Assembly (NCBI RefSeq): GCF_001905545.1
Contig: NZ_LIPD01000008.1
Span: forward strand, 248,001 to 312,000
DNA length: 64,000 nt
From: Streptomyces sp. CB02056
GTDB lineage: Bacteria; Actinomycetota; Actinomycetes; Streptomycetales; Streptomycetaceae
Reading direction: 5' to 3'
This document shows, in pieces, positions 55,482 to 63,967 of the stretch. Both the position numbers and the translations under genes were made by a program. Within the stretch, counting starts at the first letter, position 1. The number at the start of each line of letters is the position of its first letter. The notes below the pieces were generated by a model. The model had not been told where the DNA came from. It saw nothing but the letters and a program-made list of their open reading frames with translations, and did not search any database.

Positions 55482-55703
55482 TCGGCCTCCGTCGGGTGGC
55501 TGTTGGCGGGGGTGGGGCGAGCCGTTTGTCCCGGCGGTCGCCGGCTGGGAAGACGATCAGCTCTGTCGAAGGACTCCCACCCCCGGGCCCCACTCTGCTG
55601 CCTGGCACCCGTAATTGCAAGCAATGTGCAATAAGTCGGCCCGGCGCCCGCCCTCCCGACTCCCCGCTCCCCCGCCCCTGGCAAGGCCGCCCCGGCAAAA
55701 CGA

Positions 55704-55743
55704 AACAGCCCCCGATCCGCGTTTCCGCAGATCGGGGGCTGTT
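55704..55743 (-). terminator. Terminator of tRNA-Tyr
   Basis: 13-bp perfect stem AACAGCCCCCGAT, 14-nt loop, followed leftward by TTTCGTTTTG. Confidence 0.9.
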
Positions 55744-55754
55744 TCTCTATCCTG

Positions 55755-55835
55755 TGGCTGGTGCAGGGTTCGAACCTGCGTAGCTTGCGCGACAGATTTA
55801 CAGTCTGCTCCCTTTGGCCGCTCGGGCAACCAGCC
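55755..55835 (-). tRNA. tRNA-Tyr (GTA)
   Basis: Reverse strand GGCTGGTTGCCCGAGCGG..., anticodon GTA in CTGTAAA, long class II variable arm (GTCGCGCAAGCTACG region), T-loop GTTCGAACC, acceptor GGCTGGT/ACCAGCC. CCA not encoded. Confidence 0.95.
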
Positions 55836-56055
55836 AGGATCTTCGTTTCCCGGGGTGTTCACCCCGTTCGACTTGGTAAACCATACCCGATGCCGGGGGG
55901 TGCTCCGCCACTCGATAGATCACGCGACGATCAAGAAACCGCGGGCGCCCGCTACGGGCGGGGCCGGTGTGGCGCTGGATAGGCTGGGGTCGCGGGCGCC
56001 CCCGAGGGGCGGGCCCGTGCCAGTGAAGACCAGAGCATCAAGGAGACCAATACCC

Positions 56056-56544
56056 ATGGCCGACTCCAGTTTCGACATCGTCTCGAAGGTCGAGTGGCAG
56101 GAGGTCGACAACGCGATCAACCAGACCTCCCGCGAGATCGCGACGCGCTTCGACTTCAAGAACGTGGGCGCCGAGATCAGCCGCTCGGGCGAGAAGATCG
56201 AGATGAAGGCGAACGGCGAGGAGCGCGTGCGCGCCGTACTCGACATCCTCCAGACCAAGTTCGTGAAGCGCGGCCTGTCGCTGAAGGCCCTGGACGCCAA
56301 CGAGCCCCAGCTGTCCGGCAAGGAGTACAAGATCTTCGCCAACGTCAAGGAGGGCATCACCACGGAGGACGCGAAGAAGGTCGCGAAGATCATCCGTGAC
56401 GAGGGCCCGAAGGGCGTCAAGGCGCAGGTCCAGGGCGACGAGCTGCGCGTCAGCTCGAAGAGCCGCGACGACCTCCAGGCCGTGCAGGCCCTGCTCAAGG
56501 GCAAGGACCTGGACTTCGCGATCCAGTACGTGAACTACCGCTGA
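56056..56544 (+). CDS. YajQ family nucleotide-binding protein
   Basis: The 162-aa protein starts MADSSFDIVSKVEWQEVDNA and has the two-domain alpha/beta YajQ fold (KGLSLKALD-like RGLSLKALDANEPQLSG, FAIQYVNYR at the end). Family members bind RNA/nucleotides, and some in proteobacteria bind c-di-GMP; the role in actinomycetes is unclear. ATG at 56056 with AAGGAGACC upstream. Single gene with its own hairpin downstream. Confidence 0.93.
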   Translation: MADSSFDIVSKVEWQEVDNAINQTSREIATRFDFKNVGAEISRSGEKIEMKANGEERVRAVLDILQTKFVKRGLSLKALDANEPQLSGKEYKIFANVKEGITTEDAKKVAKIIRDEGPKGVKAQVQGDELRVSSKSRDDLQAVQALLKGKDLDFAIQYVNYR

Positions 56545-56577
56545 CCCTCCGGTCGGCCGGTTCGACGGACGACGGCG

Positions 56578-56609
56578 CGGCCCTGCTCCCCGCTTCGGGG
56601 GCGGGGCCG
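56578..56609 (+). terminator. Terminator of the YajQ gene
   Basis: Stem CGGCCC...GGGGCCG with a CTTC-type loop, 34 bp after the stop; some internal mismatches. Confidence 0.6.
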
Positions 56610-56669
56610 TTCGCGTCGGCGGGCCGGGGCGGGCGGCGGGGCCGACGGGCGGTGGGGCGCGGGGTCGGG

Positions 56670-57173
56670 TCAGCCGGCCGACTCCGCCCAGCCGGCGGTG
56701 CTGCGGTGCCGGCCCAGGCCGACCGACTCGAACTCGTCCGCCCGGCCCTCCTCGGTGCGCGCGCCGATCCGTCGCAGGACGTGGGAGATCGGGGTGCCGT
56801 CGGCCGGGGCGGGCTCGAACTCGCCGATGGTGAGCGGGCCGAGGGTGACCGCGCCGTCCGCCCAGACGGCGGCGCGCTGGGTGCCGCTGCCGCCGAAGTA
56901 CTCGGCCTCGACGCAGGCGATCGGGCCGGCCTTCGACCAGGCGGCCAGCCGGAGTTCGAAGCCGTCCGAGTGCCAGCCGAACCCGGCCCCGCCGCGGGGC
57001 TTGCGCACGCTGCCGTCCCCCTGGAGCGCGGCGAGGACGGCGGAGGTGACCGGGATCATCGCCAGCCCCTGTGCCAAGGGCACCACCCGGGCCGCCGGAA
57101 CCTCCGCGGCCGCCACCGTCAGCAGCTCCCGTGTTCCTATCAGCGCCTGGAGTTCATAGGACATGGCGGCCAT
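56670..57173 (-). CDS. Conserved actinobacterial protein of unknown function
   Basis: 167 aa from ATG 57173 (GGTGGGA 5 nt upstream; ATG 57164 also possible). It begins AAMSYELQALIGTRELLTV, has alternating hydrophobic segments (VVPLAQGLAMIPVTSAVLAAL), a Trp/Gly-rich middle (GFGWHSDGFELRLAAW) and ISHVLRRIGARTEEGRADEFE near the end. Codon usage is strongly gene-like. No membrane helix or signal peptide. I do not recognise a named family. Confidence 0.7.
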   Translation of the reverse strand: MAAMSYELQALIGTRELLTVAAAEVPAARVVPLAQGLAMIPVTSAVLAALQGDGSVRKPRGGAGFGWHSDGFELRLAAWSKAGPIACVEAEYFGGSGTQRAAVWADGAVTLGPLTIGEFEPAPADGTPISHVLRRIGARTEEGRADEFESVGLGRHRSTAGWAESAG

Positions 57174-57806
57174 GGTGTCCCACCGCACCGACAGTCGGCC
57201 CGGAATTTATGATTCCGTGCCCGGTCGGAGACCGTAGAGCAGGCTGCGGGGCCTTTGGAGCTGTCCGCGGCCGGTCCGCGGGGCCCGGATCGCGCCGTCG
57301 GCCGCGGCTCCTCCGGTCCTGCCGCCGGTCACCCGCTCGGGTGCTCGCGGCATGCGGCGGCCGCGGCGCCCCGGTGGACTGGCCGGGTACGGCCTCTCTT
57401 CCCGACCCCTCCCCCGGCTCCCGCACGGTCGGGCGCTCCCGGCCGGGGCCGTACGGAGGAGGACCGCATGCATGCGCCGGACAGACCCCCGCCGAACCGG
57501 ACGGCCGCCGCCGCACCGGCCCTGGCGCTCCGCGGGCCGGCCCGCACCCTGCTCGGCCTCGTCCCGGCGCTGGTGCTCCGGCTGTCGGCAGGAGCGATCG
57601 CACCGACCCCGCCGATCGCACCGACAGGACCAGCAGGACCAACAGGACCAGCCCCCGGCGGGGGCCGCCGGGGAGCGCCGGACCCGCCGGCACCGCGCCG
57701 GCCCGCCGGGGCTCCCCCGAGGGCTTCACCAACTCCTCCCGGAAGTGATGGAGTTGACGCGACGGAGGCTCAGCAGAGCCCGTCCGGCCCCAGAGGAGGA
57801 ACCGCC
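57174..57806 (+). other. 633-bp region without a confident gene
   Basis: A plus-strand frame continuous with the downstream peptidase is open through here. From ATG 57468 (GGAGGACC upstream) it would encode about 113 residues with a hydrophobic stretch (LLGLVPALVLRLSAGAIA) followed by Pro/Gly-Thr repeats. Codon third positions become A-rich in the repeated CCAGCAGGACCAACAGG part. I treat it as non-coding because the peptidase has its own strong ribosome site. Confidence 0.5.
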
Positions 57807-58925
57807 GTGCCCCGCCCCTTCACCGTGCAGGACCACACCGACCGGATGACCCGTGCCACCGCCGAGGCGACCGCCGCCGGACTGGCCGGCCTGGTCGTCG
57901 CCCCCGGCCCCGACCTGTCCTACCTGTGCGGCTACTCGCCCACCGCGATCACCGAGCGGCTGACCGCCCTCGTGCTCGCGGCCGGACGCGAACCCACCCT
58001 GGTGGTGCCCAAGTTGGAGCGTCCGGACGCCGAGAAGGCGGTCGGCGCCCCGGCCGTCCGGCTGCTCGACTGGTCCGACGGCGAGGACCCGTTCGCCACC
58101 GCGGGCCCGCTGCTCGACCCGGCCGGCCGGTACGGCGTCTCCGACAACACCTGGGCCCTGCACCTGCTCGGCTTCCAGGCCGCGCTGCCCGGCGTCTCCT
58201 TCACCTCGCTCACCGACAGCCTGCCGATGCTGCGTGCCGTCAAGGACACCGAGGAGCTGGAGCGGCTGGCCTCGGCCGGCGGCGCGGCGGACGCCGCCTA
58301 CCGGGGCATCCTGGAGGTCCCCTTCGCCGGCCGCCGGGAGACCGACGTGGCCGCCGACCTCGGCGCGCTGCTCATCCAGTACGGGCACAGCCAGGTCGAC
58401 TTCACCGTGGTCGGCTCCGGCCCGAACGGCGCCGACCCGCACCACGAGGCCGGTGAGCGGGTCATCCGTACGGGTGACACGGTGGTGCTGGACTTCGGCG
58501 GCCTCAAGGACGGCTACGGCTCCGACACCACCCGGACCGTGCACGTCGGCCCGGACGTCCCGGACGAGGTGCGGACGGTGCACGAGCTGGTCCGGCTGGC
58601 CCAGCAGACCGCCTTCGAGGCGGTCCGGCCCGGTGTCGGCTGCCAGGAGATCGACCGGATCGCCCGCCGGGTGATCACCGAGGGCGGGTACGGCGAGTAC
58701 TTCATCCACCGCACCGGCCACGGCATCGGCACCACCACGCACGAACCTCCGTACCTGGTCGAGGGCGAGGAGCGGCCGCTGGTGCCCGGCATGTGCTTCT
58801 CCATCGAGCCCGGGATCTACCTGCCCGGCCGGTTCGGGGTGCGGATCGAGGACATCGTCACCGTCACCCCGGCCGGCGGCCGCCGCTTCAACAACACCCC
58901 GCACGAGCTGGGCATCGTGGCCTGA
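57807..58925 (+). CDS. M24 family peptidase (Xaa-Pro aminopeptidase-like)
   Basis: Dinuclear metal peptidase with pita-bread fold, 372 aa. The metal ligands are visible: Asp in VVLDFGG, Asp in GYGSDTTRT, His in HRTGHGIG, Glu in SIEPGIY and Glu in RIEDIVTV. The N-terminal creatinase-like domain precedes them. GTG at 57807 has GAGGAGGA 6 nt upstream. Substrate is probably a proline-containing dipeptide or oligopeptide; not determined by sequence. Confidence 0.92.
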   Translation: MPRPFTVQDHTDRMTRATAEATAAGLAGLVVAPGPDLSYLCGYSPTAITERLTALVLAAGREPTLVVPKLERPDAEKAVGAPAVRLLDWSDGEDPFATAGPLLDPAGRYGVSDNTWALHLLGFQAALPGVSFTSLTDSLPMLRAVKDTEELERLASAGGAADAAYRGILEVPFAGRRETDVAADLGALLIQYGHSQVDFTVVGSGPNGADPHHEAGERVIRTGDTVVLDFGGLKDGYGSDTTRTVHVGPDVPDEVRTVHELVRLAQQTAFEAVRPGVGCQEIDRIARRVITEGGYGEYFIHRTGHGIGTTTHEPPYLVEGEERPLVPGMCFSIEPGIYLPGRFGVRIEDIVTVTPAGGRRFNNTPHELGIVA

Positions 58926-59094
58926 GGGCGCCGGACGGTGCCGGAAGGCGCCCGACGGTGTCCGCAGGTGCCCGAGGGCGCCTTCCGGTGCCTGACCGTG
59001 TGTCGAACCGGGTGACGACCGGGTCGGACGTTCTTACGATCCGGTCATATTTCACCCAGAGACCTCCAAGTTTGGGTTGCTAGTTTCAGTGCGC

Positions 59095-60243
59095 ATGACC
59101 AAGACCCTCTCCCCGGCCCCGCACGACGTGCGGGCCGGGCAGCCGCGCCCGGTGCCTCCGCCCCGCCCCCGCGTGACGGGCTGGTCGAGACTCCGATGGC
59201 TGGCCTGGCCGCTCTACCTGACGTGCCTCCTCTGGTTCCTGCGCACCGAGGGCATCCCCGCGGCCAACGACGTGCTGTTCCTCTGGCTGATCGCCGCCCT
59301 GCTGACCGGCGCCGTGCACAGCGGGCACGGCCCCCGCGGCTTCCTCCTGGTCCTGCGCGACTGGGTCCCGGTGATGGCCGTGGTGTGGACGTACTCGCTG
59401 CTGCGCGGCTACGGCGCGCACACCCCGTGGGCCCCGCACTGGCTGCCGCAGCTGCGCTTCGACGAGGTGCTCGGCTTCGGCGAGACCTGGACCGTCCGGC
59501 TCCAGCACGCCCTCTACACCGCCGGCTCGCCGCACTGGTACGACTACGCCGCGGTGGCCGTCTACCTCTCGCACTTCTTCGTCGTCTTCCTGCTGCTCGC
59601 GGTGCTCTGGCGGCGCGCCCACCAGCGCTTCCGCCAACTGCTCGCCGCCTACCTGACGCTCACCTTCGCGGGCTTCGCCACCTACCTCCTCTACCCGGCC
59701 GACCCGCCGTGGCTGGTCGCCCAGGAGGGCAACCTGCCGCACCTGTCCCGGGTGGTCTGGGAGGTCATCTCGGTGAGCGGGCTGCCGCAGGCCGACTCGC
59801 TGCTGGAGAACGGCAGCCAGTTCGCCAACGACGTCGCCGCGATGCCCTCGCTGCACTCCGCCTACCCGGCGATGCTGCTGTTCTTCTTCTGGCCCACCGC
59901 CAAGCGCTGGCTGCGGGCGGTGCTGGTCGCCTACCCGCTCGCGATGACCTTCACCCTGGTGTACGGCGCGGAGCACTTCATCATCGACGTCTTCGTCGGC
60001 TGGGCGTACGCGGCCGCGGTGGTGTTCGGCCTGCGCCGGCTGCGCGACCGCCGGGCGGCCAGGGCCTCGGCCCCGCTCGCGGCCCCGGCCCCGGTCCGTA
60101 CCGAGGCGACGGCCGAAGGCACGACCCAGGCCCAGGCCCCGGTCCGTACGGAGGCGACGGCCGAGGACGCGACCGAGGCCCCGGCCGAGGGCACGGCCCG
60201 GACGGAGGCCCCCGCCAAGGGCACGGCAGACTTGGCCGGGTGA
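59095..60243 (+). CDS. PAP2 superfamily membrane phosphatase or phosphotransferase
   Basis: 382 aa with about six helices. MPSLHSAYPAM and YGAEHFIIDVFVGW are the phosphatase C2 and C3 motifs of the Aur1/inositolphosphotransferase-type PAP2 branch; a lipid phosphate is the likely substrate on the outer face. The last 50 residues are a polar Ala/Thr/Glu tail containing a 16-residue repeat (APVRTEATAE). ATG 59095 has no clear ribosome site, so a short or absent leader is possible. The stop overlaps the next start. Confidence 0.85.
   Translation: MTKTLSPAPHDVRAGQPRPVPPPRPRVTGWSRLRWLAWPLYLTCLLWFLRTEGIPAANDVLFLWLIAALLTGAVHSGHGPRGFLLVLRDWVPVMAVVWTYSLLRGYGAHTPWAPHWLPQLRFDEVLGFGETWTVRLQHALYTAGSPHWYDYAAVAVYLSHFFVVFLLLAVLWRRAHQRFRQLLAAYLTLTFAGFATYLLYPADPPWLVAQEGNLPHLSRVVWEVISVSGLPQADSLLENGSQFANDVAAMPSLHSAYPAMLLFFFWPTAKRWLRAVLVAYPLAMTFTLVYGAEHFIIDVFVGWAYAAAVVFGLRRLRDRRAARASAPLAAPAPVRTEATAEGTTQAQAPVRTEATAEDATEAPAEGTARTEAPAKGTADLAG
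60091..60180 (+). repeat. 48-bp repeat in the C-terminal tail of the PAP2 gene
   Basis: GGTCCGTAC(C/G)GAGGCGACGG recurs 48 bp apart (60093 and 60141), encoding APVRTEATAE twice, with a degenerate third unit after it. Confidence 0.8.
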
Positions 60244-60800
60244 ATCCGAGCGCACCGATGAAGCCCACCGCCGAGCAGCTGCTGGCCGCCAAGGACAGCA
60301 CCATCCCGGACGTCTCCGGGCCCGGGCTGCGGGTGCTGTTCTGCGGCATCAACCCGGGCCTGTGGTCCGGCGCCACCGGCCACCACTTCGCCCGCCCGGG
60401 CAACCGCTTCTGGCCCGCCCTGCACCGCTCCGGCTTCACCGGGCGCCAGTACCGCCCGGACGAGCAGCGGGAGTTGCTCGCGCTCGGGCTGGGCATCACC
60501 AACGTCGCCCCGCGCGCCACCGCCAAGGCGGACGAACTGACCACCGAGGAGCTGCGCGAGGGCGGCGCCGCGCTGCGCGAGCGGGTGCTGCGGCTGCGCC
60601 CGCGCGCGCTGGCCGTGCTCGGCATCGGCGCCTACCGGACGGCCTTCGGGCAGCGCCGGGCCCCGCTCGGGCGGCAGCCGGAGGGCATCGGCGGCACCGA
60701 GGTGTGGGTGCTGCCGAACCCCAGCGGCCTCAACGCCCACTACACCCTGGACGGGCTGGCCGAGGAGTTCCGCAGGCTCCGGGAGGCCGTCGGGGGCTGA
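60240..60800 (+). CDS. mug: G/U (T) mismatch-specific DNA glycosylase, MUG family
   Basis: Removes uracil or ethenocytosine from mismatches in base-excision repair. The 186 aa have the MUG motif GINPGLWSGATGHHFARPGN and the second motif NPSGLNAHYTLDGL. GTG 60240 overlaps the PAP2 stop (GTGA); ATG 60258 would shorten it by six residues. The 3' end overlaps the convergent LysR gene by 61 bp. Confidence 0.9.
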   Translation: MNPSAPMKPTAEQLLAAKDSTIPDVSGPGLRVLFCGINPGLWSGATGHHFARPGNRFWPALHRSGFTGRQYRPDEQRELLALGLGITNVAPRATAKADELTTEELREGGAALRERVLRLRPRALAVLGIGAYRTAFGQRRAPLGRQPEGIGGTEVWVLPNPSGLNAHYTLDGLAEEFRRLREAVGG

Positions 60801-61765
60801 GCGGCCGCCGGGGCCGGGGCCTCTTCCGGAGCCCCGGCCGGTGCCGAAGGACGCGCCGCCGCCGAGGGCCGGGCCGCCACCAGCCCGGCGGGCAGCGGCA
60901 GTTCGCGCAGTTCCCGGATCAGCGCCCGGACGGCGGCCGTCCCGGCCAGCTCGGGCGTGGTGACGTACCCGACGGAGCGGCTGGGCGGCCGCGGCCCGAG
61001 GTCGGTGACGGCGAGGCCGGCCGGGGCGCCGAGCAGGGCGGTCCGGGGCATGATCGCCATGCCGAGGCCCTGGGCGACCAGCGAGACGGCCACCGTGTCG
61101 TCCTCCACGTCCACGGTCGCGGGCGGGATCCAGTCCTGCCGCTGCCACCAGTCCCGGGTGTACGAGCCGCAGTTCTCGTCCCAGTCGACCAGCGGGAGTT
61201 CGCGCGGCGCCGGGTGGCCCTGCGGGTGCGCGAGCGCGTACGACTCCTCGTACAGCCGCACCGCGACCAGGCCCGGGACGGGCGGCGGGCCGCCCGCGTC
61301 GAGCGTCGCCAGCCCGAGGTCGGCGCGCCCGTCGGCGACCTCCCCGGCGCTGCCCCGGCCGAGCTCCCGGACGATCCGGACGCGGGTGCCGAGCCCGGGG
61401 TGGCGCTCGGCGAGCCGGGCCAGGACGGGTGGCAGCAGGTGGGCGGCGGCGCTGCGGAAGGCGGCGATCCGCAGGGTGCCGGTCAGCGGCCCGTCCGCTC
61501 CCGCGCCGCGCACCTCGGGGCCCATCGCGTCCAGCAGCCGCAGGATCCGGCGGGCGTACGCCACCGCCCGCGCGCCGCCCTCGGTGGGGCGTGCGCCGTG
61601 GCGCCCACGGTCGAAGAGCACCGTGCCGAGCTTCCGCTCGCAGGCGCGGACGGCGTGCGAGACGGCGGACTGGGTGGTGCCCAGGCGTGCGGCGGCCGCC
61701 GTGAAGCTCCGCTCCTCCTCGACGGCGACCAGGGTCCGCAGCTCGTGCGGGGCGAGATCGGTCAT
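60740..61765 (-). CDS. LysR family transcriptional regulator
   Basis: 341 aa: winged helix-turn-helix (HELRTLVAVEEERSFTAAAA, LGTTQSAVSHAVRACE) and a substrate-binding-like effector domain. A low-complexity Ala/Pro/Ser C-terminus of about 40 residues runs into the mug gene on the other strand, overlapping it by 61 bp. Divergent from the oxidoreductase gene, which it probably controls. ATG at 61765. Confidence 0.92.
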   Translation of the reverse strand: MTDLAPHELRTLVAVEEERSFTAAAARLGTTQSAVSHAVRACERKLGTVLFDRGRHGARPTEGGARAVAYARRILRLLDAMGPEVRGAGADGPLTGTLRIAAFRSAAAHLLPPVLARLAERHPGLGTRVRIVRELGRGSAGEVADGRADLGLATLDAGGPPPVPGLVAVRLYEESYALAHPQGHPAPRELPLVDWDENCGSYTRDWWQRQDWIPPATVDVEDDTVAVSLVAQGLGMAIMPRTALLGAPAGLAVTDLGPRPPSRSVGYVTTPELAGTAAVRALIRELRELPLPAGLVAARPSAAARPSAPAGAPEEAPAPAAAQPPTASRSLRNSSASPSRV

Positions 61766-61794
61766 GCGCCCGAATCTAATCCGCGGGCCCGCGA

Positions 61795-61832
61795 TCCATC
61801 GATCCCGCTCATGGACCGGCCCGTTCCATCGA
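61795..61832. promoter_or_regulatory. LysR-type binding site
   Basis: TCCAT (61795-61799) and ATGGA (61811-61815) form an inverted repeat around exactly 11 bp, the T-N11-A rule for LysR proteins. A second TCCATCGA at 61825-61832 repeats the 61795-61802 sequence 30 bp away. Confidence 0.75.
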
Positions 61833-61914
61833 CCGCCGCCCCTGCCCGGCCGCTCCCGCGCTTCCTACGGTGATCACGTCCCGCCGAGCCCCCCGCGCAC
61901 CTGGAGCAGCCCCG

Positions 61915-62919
61915 ATGTCCCGTCCCACCGCCCGCGCCGTCCACCTGGTCGCCCGCCCCGAAGGCGCGCCGACCGCCGCGGACTTCGCCTTCGTCGACGA
62001 GACCGTCCCGGCCCTCGCGGCGGGCGAGGCCCTCGTCGAGAACCTCTACCAGTCCGTCGACCCGTACATGCGCGAGGAGATGGAGGAGGGCGGCTGGGCG
62101 CTGCACGCCCCGCTGGAGGGGCGCACCCTCGGCCGGGTGGTGGAGTCCCGGGCCGACGCCCTGCCGGTCGGGGCGCTGGTCCAGCACCGCCAGGCCTGGC
62201 GCACCCTCTCGGTGGTCACCGCCGAACGGGCGAGCCTGCTCCCCGACCTCGCCGGCGTCCCGCTCAGCGCCCACCTGTCGGTGCTCGGCGGCACCGGCCT
62301 GTCCGCCTGGGTCGCGCTGACCAGGATCGCCCGGCTCCAGCCCGGCGAGACGCTCTTCGTCTCGGCGGCCGCGGGCGGCGTCGGCACCGCCGCCGGACAG
62401 CTCGCCCGCCTGCTCGGCGCCGGACGGATCGTCGGCAGCACCGGCTCCGCCGCCAAGGCCGCCCGCCTCACCGAGCGGCTCGGCTTCGACGCCGCCTTCG
62501 ACTACCACGACGGCCCGATCGCGGACCGGCTGCGCGAGGCCGCCCCCGAGGGGCTGCACGTCTACCTGGACAACGTCGGCGGCGACCACCTGGAGGCCGC
62601 CATCGGCGCCCTGCGCGAGCGCGGCCGGATCGCCTGGTGCGGCGCGGTCGCCCAGTACAACCGGCTCGGGAACCCGCCGGCCGCCCCGCGCAACCTGTTC
62701 GACGTGGTCGGGAAGAGCCTGCGGCTGGAGGGCTTCCTGGTCCGCGACCACCTCGACGCCCGGCCGGAGCTGTACGACTTCCTCGTCCCGCACCTGCGCT
62801 CGGGCGCCGTCGTCCCGGACGAGACGGTCGTGGACGGCTTCGACCGGGTGGTGGACGCCTTCCTCGGCATGCTGCGCGGCGAGAACACCGGCAAGATGCT
62901 GGTCCGGATCGCCGACTGA
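61915..62919 (+). CDS. Zinc-less MDR oxidoreductase (NADP-dependent alkenal/leukotriene reductase type)
   Basis: 334 aa. The catalytic domain has YQSVDPYMREEM, typical of the leukotriene B4 dehydrogenase/CurA-like group, and the Rossmann domain has AAAGGVGTAAGQLARLLGA. No zinc-ligand Cys set is present. Probably reduces the double bond of enones or quinones with NADPH. ATG 61915 with GGAG about 10 nt upstream; a GTG at 61870 is less likely. Confidence 0.9.
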   Translation: MSRPTARAVHLVARPEGAPTAADFAFVDETVPALAAGEALVENLYQSVDPYMREEMEEGGWALHAPLEGRTLGRVVESRADALPVGALVQHRQAWRTLSVVTAERASLLPDLAGVPLSAHLSVLGGTGLSAWVALTRIARLQPGETLFVSAAAGGVGTAAGQLARLLGAGRIVGSTGSAAKAARLTERLGFDAAFDYHDGPIADRLREAAPEGLHVYLDNVGGDHLEAAIGALRERGRIAWCGAVAQYNRLGNPPAAPRNLFDVVGKSLRLEGFLVRDHLDARPELYDFLVPHLRSGAVVPDETVVDGFDRVVDAFLGMLRGENTGKMLVRIAD

Positions 62920-62960
62920 CCACCGCGTGCCCCGCCGCACTCAGCCGACCCCGGCGGCAG

Positions 62961-63893
62961 TCACCCGGGCAGCGGCAGCACGGCCAGGTCGAGCGCGGCG
63001 AGCCGGGCCGGATCGGCCACCACCTCGTAGCCGGCCACCCGGCCGTCCGCGACCGCCATCCGCAGCACCAGCCGCAGCCGCCCGTCCGGGGCGATCAGGA
63101 TCCCGGGCACCCCGTCCACCAAGGCCACCGCGCCGTACCGGGCCCGGCGGCCGAAGACCGTGGTCTCCCGGGCGACGGCCTGCGCGCCCCGGGCCACCAG
63201 GGCGCGGCCCGGTGGCAGCGCCGCCGGATCGGCCCGGCGCACCACGTCCGGCGCCAGGACGGCCAGCAGGTCGGCCAGGTCCCCGCCCCGGGCGGCGGCC
63301 AGGAAGGCCTCCACCACCCGCCGGTGCCCGGCCAGCGGCTCCGGGGGCAGCGCGGCCGTCCCCCGGACCCGCTGCCGGGCCCGGCTGGCCAGCTTCTTCG
63401 CGGCCACCGGGGTCCGCCCGACGATCGGCGCGATCTGGTCGAAGGGCACCGCGAAGCCGTCGTGCAGCACGAAGGCGACCCGCTCGGCCGGGCCCAGCCG
63501 GTCCAGCACCACGAGCAGCGCCCGGCCCACCGACTCGACCAGCAGCGCCTCCCGCTCCGGCTCCGGGCCGCCACCCGCCGCCTCCGGCAGCGCCTCGTCG
63601 GCCGGCTCCTCGCGGCGCGCGGCACGGGCCCGCAGCAGGTCCAGGCAGATCCGGGAGACCACCGTGGTCAGCCAGCCGGGCAGGTTGTCGATCTCCGCCG
63701 GACCGGTGCGGACCAGCCGCAGCCAGGCCTCCTGCACGGCGTCCTCGGCCTCGCCGGTCGAGCCGAGCATCCGCTGGGCGATCGCCCGCAGCCGGCCGCG
63801 CTCGGCCTCGAAGCGCTCCTCCGGCGCCTCGGCCCGCCGCCCCGGGGCCGCCGCCGCCCCGGCCGCCGCTCCCGACATCGCGTCCCGGTCCAT
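62961..63893 (-). CDS. ECF41-type sigma factor with SnoaL-like C-terminal domain
   Basis: 310 aa: sigma region 2 (FEAERGRLRAIAQRMLGSTGEAEDAVQEAW, quoted here as MLGSTGEAEDAVQEAWLRL), region 4 (VGRTPVAAKKLASRARQRV) and a SnoaL_2-type domain of about 110 residues that in ECF41 factors acts as a built-in regulator in place of an anti-sigma factor. VADPARLAAL near the end is in the place of the NPDKL motif. ATG 63893 with GAGGAAAGG upstream. Confidence 0.9.
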   Translation of the reverse strand: MDRDAMSGAAAGAAAAPGRRAEAPEERFEAERGRLRAIAQRMLGSTGEAEDAVQEAWLRLVRTGPAEIDNLPGWLTTVVSRICLDLLRARAARREEPADEALPEAAGGGPEPEREALLVESVGRALLVVLDRLGPAERVAFVLHDGFAVPFDQIAPIVGRTPVAAKKLASRARQRVRGTAALPPEPLAGHRRVVEAFLAAARGGDLADLLAVLAPDVVRRADPAALPPGRALVARGAQAVARETTVFGRRARYGAVALVDGVPGILIAPDGRLRLVLRMAVADGRVAGYEVVADPARLAALDLAVLPLPG

Positions 63894-63894
63894 C

Positions 63895-63921
63895 GGTCAC
63901 CTTTCCTCGGCGCGGCCCGTC
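63895..63921 (+). promoter_or_regulatory. ECF41-type promoter for the rightward gene
   Basis: GGTCACC (63895-63901), 16-bp spacer, CGTC (63918-63921). It resembles the known ECF41 consensus TGTCACA-N16-CGTC. Confidence 0.72.
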
Positions 63922-63929
63922 ACCGCTAT

Positions 63930-63956
63930 GACGATCCGTCCTCCTCCGAGGTGACC
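63930..63956 (-). promoter_or_regulatory. ECF41-type promoter for the sigma-factor gene
   Basis: Reverse-strand GGTCACC (63950-63956), 16-bp spacer, CGTC (63930-63933). Identical elements and spacing to the rightward promoter; implies autoregulation. Confidence 0.72.
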
Positions 63957-63967
63957 GGGAGACCACC

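Larger units (their letters stand above)
55349..55754 (-). other. KimA-like leader, promoter and tRNA-Tyr terminator, no gene
   Basis: Beyond the repeat array and terminator, 55482-55703 contains no recognisable element. I saw no c-di-AMP (ydaO-type) riboswitch in the roughly 60-nt leader of the KimA-like gene. Confidence 0.6.

Noticed and set aside
58926..59094. Repeated GGTGCC/GGCGCC elements after the M24 peptidase
   Set aside because: Irregular spacing and GC simple sequence; no consistent repeat unit.
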